64,000 bases of DNA, taken from Sphaerotilus hippei. Its GTDB lineage: Bacteria; Pseudomonadota; Gammaproteobacteria; Burkholderiales; Burkholderiaceae_C. Numbering within the stretch: position 1 is the stretch's first letter; each line of letters opens with the position of its first letter. Shown piece after piece: positions 61,439 through 64,000 of this stretch. Under the pieces are notes generated by a model. It made no database searches. It worked only from the letters and a program-made list of their open reading frames with translations, and was not told where the DNA came from. The translations under genes and the position numbers were made by a program. The stretch spans positions 229,075 to 293,074 of the forward strand of contig NZ_QJJS01000003.1 in NCBI RefSeq assembly GCF_003201595.1, given 5' to 3'.

Positions 61439-61930
61439 TCAGTCGCGCATCAGCAGGCAGACCGCACGCGCCTCGATCGACTCGCCCCGGCCGACCGGGC
61501 CGAGCCGCTCGGCGGTCTTGGCCTTGACGTTGACCGCGTCGAGCGGCAGCTCCAGGGCCGCGGCGATGCGCTCGCACATGGCCGGGATGTGAGGGGCCAT
61601 CTTCGGCGCCTGGGCGACGATGGTGGAGTCGATGTTGACGATGCTCCAGCCCGCCGCGCGCACCCGGCGGGCCGCCTCGGCCAGCAGCACCCGGGAGTCC
61701 GCGCCCTTGAACTCGACGGCGGTGTCGGGGAAATGGCGGCCGATGTCGCCCAGCCCCGCCGCACCGAACAGCGCGTCGGTGATGGCGTGCAGCAGCGCGT
61801 CGGCATCCGAGTGCCCCAGCAGCCCGTGGCTGTGGGCGATGGTCACGCCACCGAGCACCAGGGGCCGCCCGGTCACCAGGGCGTGGGTGTCCCAGCCTTC
61901 ACCGATCCGCAGGGCCTTCATCGCCGTCAT
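61439..61930 (-). CDS. ispF: 2-C-methyl-D-erythritol 2,4-cyclodiphosphate synthase IspF
   Basis: MEP-pathway enzyme forming the cyclic diphosphate. The zinc site is in GEGWDTHAL (Asp and His), followed by [18 protein letters not shown] and [10 protein letters not shown]. The C-terminal [19 protein letters not shown] is complete. The 163 residues fit the family. The ATG at 61930 overlaps the stop of the NYN gene (ATGA), so it is translationally coupled to that gene; a start nine bases later is also possible. Confidence 0.95.
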   Translation of the reverse strand: MTAMKALRIGEGWDTHALVTGRPLVLGGVTIAHSHGLLGHSDADALLHAITDALFGAAGLGDIGRHFPDTAVEFKGADSRVLLAEAARRVRAAGWSIVNIDSTIVAQAPKMAPHIPAMCERIAAALELPLDAVNVKAKTAERLGPVGRGESIEARAVCLLMRD

Positions 61931-62511
61931 TGCGCACGCTCCCGTTCCTTGTCCTTGTCCTTTTCCTTGTCCTTGTCGATGGTCGGGTGCATGTCGTCCA
62001 TCCACAGCACCTCGTCGGCATAACACTGCAGGTCGGTCGACAGGTTGGCCATCGCGCCGTGCAGCCAGAACTCCTTGTGCAGCTCGGACTTGATGTACTG
62101 GATCGCATCCTCGAAGTCACCGTCGCCGGCCGACAGGATCAGGCGGTCGTACACCCCCTGCGCCGCCAGCTTGATGATCAGCGTGGCGATGCCCACGTCC
62201 ACGCCCTTCTGCATCGAGCGGGTGAACCCGTGGCCGCAGCTGGTGCAGCTGCAGTTCAGGTCCTTGAGCGCATAGAGCTGCACCCGCATCTTCGGGCCCC
62301 GCGGCGGGGCCGACTTCAGCCAGCTGTGGAAGGCGTTCTGGCTGTCGGTGGACAGGTCCGGTGCGGTGTTGAGGTAGTAGCTCTCGTAGATCGGGCCGCC
62401 GTTGGCACGCTCGATCTCCTCCTTGAGCTTCAGGTAGTCGAACGGGCGGTTGCGCCCGTAATTGAACAGGTACGCTCCGTCCACGATCCAGACGGTCTTG
62501 CGGGGTTCCAT
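61927..62511 (-). CDS. NYN-domain (PIN-like) protein
   Basis: A 194-residue protein of the NYN/LabA family, a PIN-like RNase fold. Acidic residues for metal binding are seen in [27 protein letters not shown] and [16 protein letters not shown] Cys pair (CSCTSCGHG) lies between them. The C-terminal 15 residues are a charged Asp/Lys/Glu repeat ([14 protein letters not shown]), encoded by TCCTTG hexamers on the plus strand. It sits between ispD and ispF, and its function is unknown. An RNA or nucleotide target is plausible from the fold. Confidence 0.85.
   Translation of the reverse strand: MEPRKTVWIVDGAYLFNYGRNRPFDYLKLKEEIERANGGPIYESYYLNTAPDLSTDSQNAFHSWLKSAPPRGPKMRVQLYALKDLNCSCTSCGHGFTRSMQKGVDVGIATLIIKLAAQGVYDRLILSAGDGDFEDAIQYIKSELHKEFWLHGAMANLSTDLQCYADEVLWMDDMHPTIDKDKEKDKDKERERAQ
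61946..61975. repeat. Hexanucleotide repeat in the NYN gene 3' end
   Basis: Five TCCTTG units (third is TCCTTT) encode the Asp/Lys/Glu tail of the NYN protein. Because the unit is six bases, copy-number changes would shorten or lengthen the tail without a frameshift. Confidence 0.75.
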
Positions 62512-62668
62512 AAGCTCTTTCTATACGGAGAAGTCATATCGAAGCCCTCCGGCTTCAGGTGCGACAGCATACGCGTTGCCGCACGGTGCTTCAGGTCGAA
62601 GGAGAACGCGAAAAACCGGCCATCCACCACGGCGCCACGGCGTCCGGAGGTGGCGGGCCCGCAGGCGC

Positions 62669-63376
62669 TCAGGCCGGACCGTGCGCCAGCAGCCGGGCCG
62701 CCAGCGCGAAGTCCTCCGGCCAGGTGACCTTCAGGTTGCACAGGTCGCCGCGCACCAGAAGCGGAGCGTGGCCGAGCGCCTCGATCGCCGAGGACTCGTC
62801 GGTGACCGCCTCGCCGGCCTGCAGCAGCGCCGGGCGCAGCAGGCCCAGGCGGAACATCTGCGGCGTCTGCGCGGCCCACTTGCCGGCGCGGTCGACGGTG
62901 GCCCCGACCCGGCCCGACCGCTCCTGCTTGAGGGTGTCGGCCACCGGCAGCGCCAGCAGGCCGCCGACCTCGTCGGCCTCGCAGGCGTCGATCAGGCGAT
63001 CGACCCATTCCGGGCGGATCAGGCAGCGGGCCGCGTCGTGCACCAGCACCCAGTCGTGCGGCTGCACCCCGCGGGCCAGCAGCTCGGCCAGGCCGCTGGC
63101 GACCGATTCGGCGCGGCTGGCGCCGCCGCAGCGCGCCACCCAGGTGCGCTCGCCGGGGGGCAGGCTCACGTCGGCCTCGAAGCGCGTGTCCTCGGGCGAG
63201 AGCACGACCAGCGTGGCCTCCAGCCGCCGCACCCGCGACAGCGCGTGCAGCGTGTGCTCGACCAGGGGCCGGCCGGCCACCGGGTGGTATTGCTTGGGCC
63301 CGCCGACGCCGGCGCGCTGGCCCACCCCGGCGCAGGGCACCAGGGCAAAACAACGGGGAATGCTGTTGATCTGCAT
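62669..63376 (-). CDS. ispD: 2-C-methyl-D-erythritol 4-phosphate cytidylyltransferase IspD
   Basis: MEP-pathway enzyme that makes CDP-methylerythritol from CTP. The CTP-binding start ALVPCAGVGQRAGVGGPKQY (20 residues) is clear, followed by DWVLVHDAARCLI and TPQMFRLGLL. The usual second residue Ala (AAG) is replaced by Cys here (CAG). The 235 residues match the family. It is 157 bases upstream of the NYN gene and transcribed toward it. Confidence 0.94.
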   Translation of the reverse strand: MQINSIPRCFALVPCAGVGQRAGVGGPKQYHPVAGRPLVEHTLHALSRVRRLEATLVVLSPEDTRFEADVSLPPGERTWVARCGGASRAESVASGLAELLARGVQPHDWVLVHDAARCLIRPEWVDRLIDACEADEVGGLLALPVADTLKQERSGRVGATVDRAGKWAAQTPQMFRLGLLRPALLQAGEAVTDESSAIEALGHAPLLVRGDLCNLKVTWPEDFALAARLLAHGPA

Positions 63377-63423
63377 GGGGCGCGATTGTGCCCGGCATGA
63401 CCACCGGCCCCGCGCCGGGTCGA

Positions 63424-64000
63424 TCAGGTACCTGCCAGCACCCCCAGCACCCCCAGCACCCCCAGCGCGAGCCGGTGCAGCTCGGGGCTGGCGGCCGCGA
63501 CCACGTCCCCCTCGCTGTGCATCGTCAGCGGCTGGCCGGCCCAGTCGGTGATGACCCCGCCGGCGCCTTCGATGACGGTGACCATCGACAGGTAGTCGTA
63601 GGGCTGCAGGCCGGCCTCGACCACCAGGTCGACCTGGCCGCTGGCCAGCAGGCCGTAGGCATAGCAGTCACCGCCGTAGCGGCGCATCGCCACCTGGGCG
63701 GTCAGGCGCTGGAAGGCCTCGAACTGCGCGGCCGAGAAGATGTCGGGCGAGGTGGCGTAGAGCCGGGCCCGGCTCAGCTCGGTCAGGCCGCTGGTGCGGC
63801 ACAGGTCCTGGCGACCGGGCGCGCGGTGGTCGTTGCGGTGCCGGGTCGGCCCGCCCAGCGCGCGGCTCCAGCGCTCGCCCAACGCGGGCACGTCGACCAG
63901 GCCGAGCACCGGGCGGCCGTGGTGCAGCAGCGCCAGCAGCGTGCCCCACAGCGGCAGGCCGCTGATGAAGCTGCGGGTGCCGTCGATCGGATCGATCACC
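63424..64000 (-). CDS. Inositol-monophosphatase family protein, 5' truncated at the window edge
   Basis: At least 191 residues of a lithium-sensitive phosphatase fold, missing the first motif (off the right edge). The second motif IDPIDGTRSFISG is at the left of what remains, and the third site is in GGDCYAYGLLASGQVDLVVE. Histidinol-phosphate phosphatase (HisN) is one likely assignment. The C-terminus ends LGVLGVLGVLAGT, from three 9-base repeats AGCACCCCC on the plus strand (63437-63463). Confidence 0.8.
   Translation of the reverse strand, partial: VIDPIDGTRSFISGLPLWGTLLALLHHGRPVLGLVDVPALGERWSRALGGPTRHRNDHRAPGRQDLCRTSGLTELSRARLYATSPDIFSAAQFEAFQRLTAQVAMRRYGGDCYAYGLLASGQVDLVVEAGLQPYDYLSMVTVIEGAGGVITDWAGQPLTMHSEGDVVAAASPELHRLALGVLGVLGVLAGT

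Noticed and set aside
62512-62668. Possible small leftward gene upstream of the NYN gene (open frame ending in the NYN start region)
   Set aside because: The frame extends without a clear start or ribosome site, overlaps ispD and the NYN gene in another frame, and resembles no known family.

Overview
The window is a high-G+C, gene-dense chromosomal segment from a betaproteobacterium. The order Burkholderiales is likely, probably near the Leptothrix/Sphaerotilus/Rubrivivax group. Supporting signs are the rimP-nusA-infB-rbfA-truB-typA block, the smc-zipA-ligA block facing dapC-dapD-pilU-dapE-prmB, an H-NS protein with the short AT-hook-like core, and the style of the protein sequences. The genus is an inference. 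About 55 protein genes and two tRNA genes are present. No rRNA, insertion sequence or CRISPR array was seen.

Layout. 1-1682: end of an EamA transporter and dusA. 1690-10567: a compact set of two divergent operons. Leftward are a pathway-specific AcpS-type phosphopantetheinyl transferase, a small carrier protein, a GH2 beta-mannosidase-like protein and a tandem alpha/beta hydrolase. Rightward are an acyl-CoA dehydrogenase homologue, a SerRS-like amino acid:[carrier protein] ligase and a DUF1839 protein. Together they look like a biosynthetic pathway that works on an amino acid tethered to a carrier protein. Its product is unknown, and it is the most interesting locus here. 10577-12672: a 3-hydroxyisobutyryl-CoA hydrolase-like enzyme and a second EamA transporter. 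12776-21233: typA, truB, rbfA, infB, nusA and rimP, all leftward.

21633-30016: fabI, a two-component system, a glucose/mannose-type ABC transporter (gtsABC plus ATPase) and glucokinase. These form a sensing, import and phosphorylation unit for glucose. 30059-37014 (leftward): ligA, zipA and smc. 37235-42694 (rightward): the succinylase branch of lysine/diaminopimelate synthesis (dapC, dapD, dapE) with a pilU ATPase between dapD and dapE, then prmB. 42853-43974: an AcrVA2-like (anti-CRISPR family) gene just downstream of tRNA-Arg(TCT), and tRNA-Pro(TGG). This is the only stretch that looks accessory.

44037-50020: a fructose-type uptake locus with a PfkB fructokinase, divergent frcB-frcC-frcA, a RbsD/FucU mutarotase-like protein and a ROK regulator. 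50127-58273: an orphan cheZ, a GlsB/YeaQ membrane protein, hrpA, argA, yggX, an H-NS-like protein and a NlpC/P60 lipoprotein. 58334-61429: the molybdenum-cofactor genes moaA-mobA-moeA with overlapping ends. 61439-63376 (leftward): ispF, a NYN-domain protein and ispD. The window ends inside an inositol-monophosphatase-family gene. Several start codons (GTG) and ATGA overlaps were chosen by reading the junctions.
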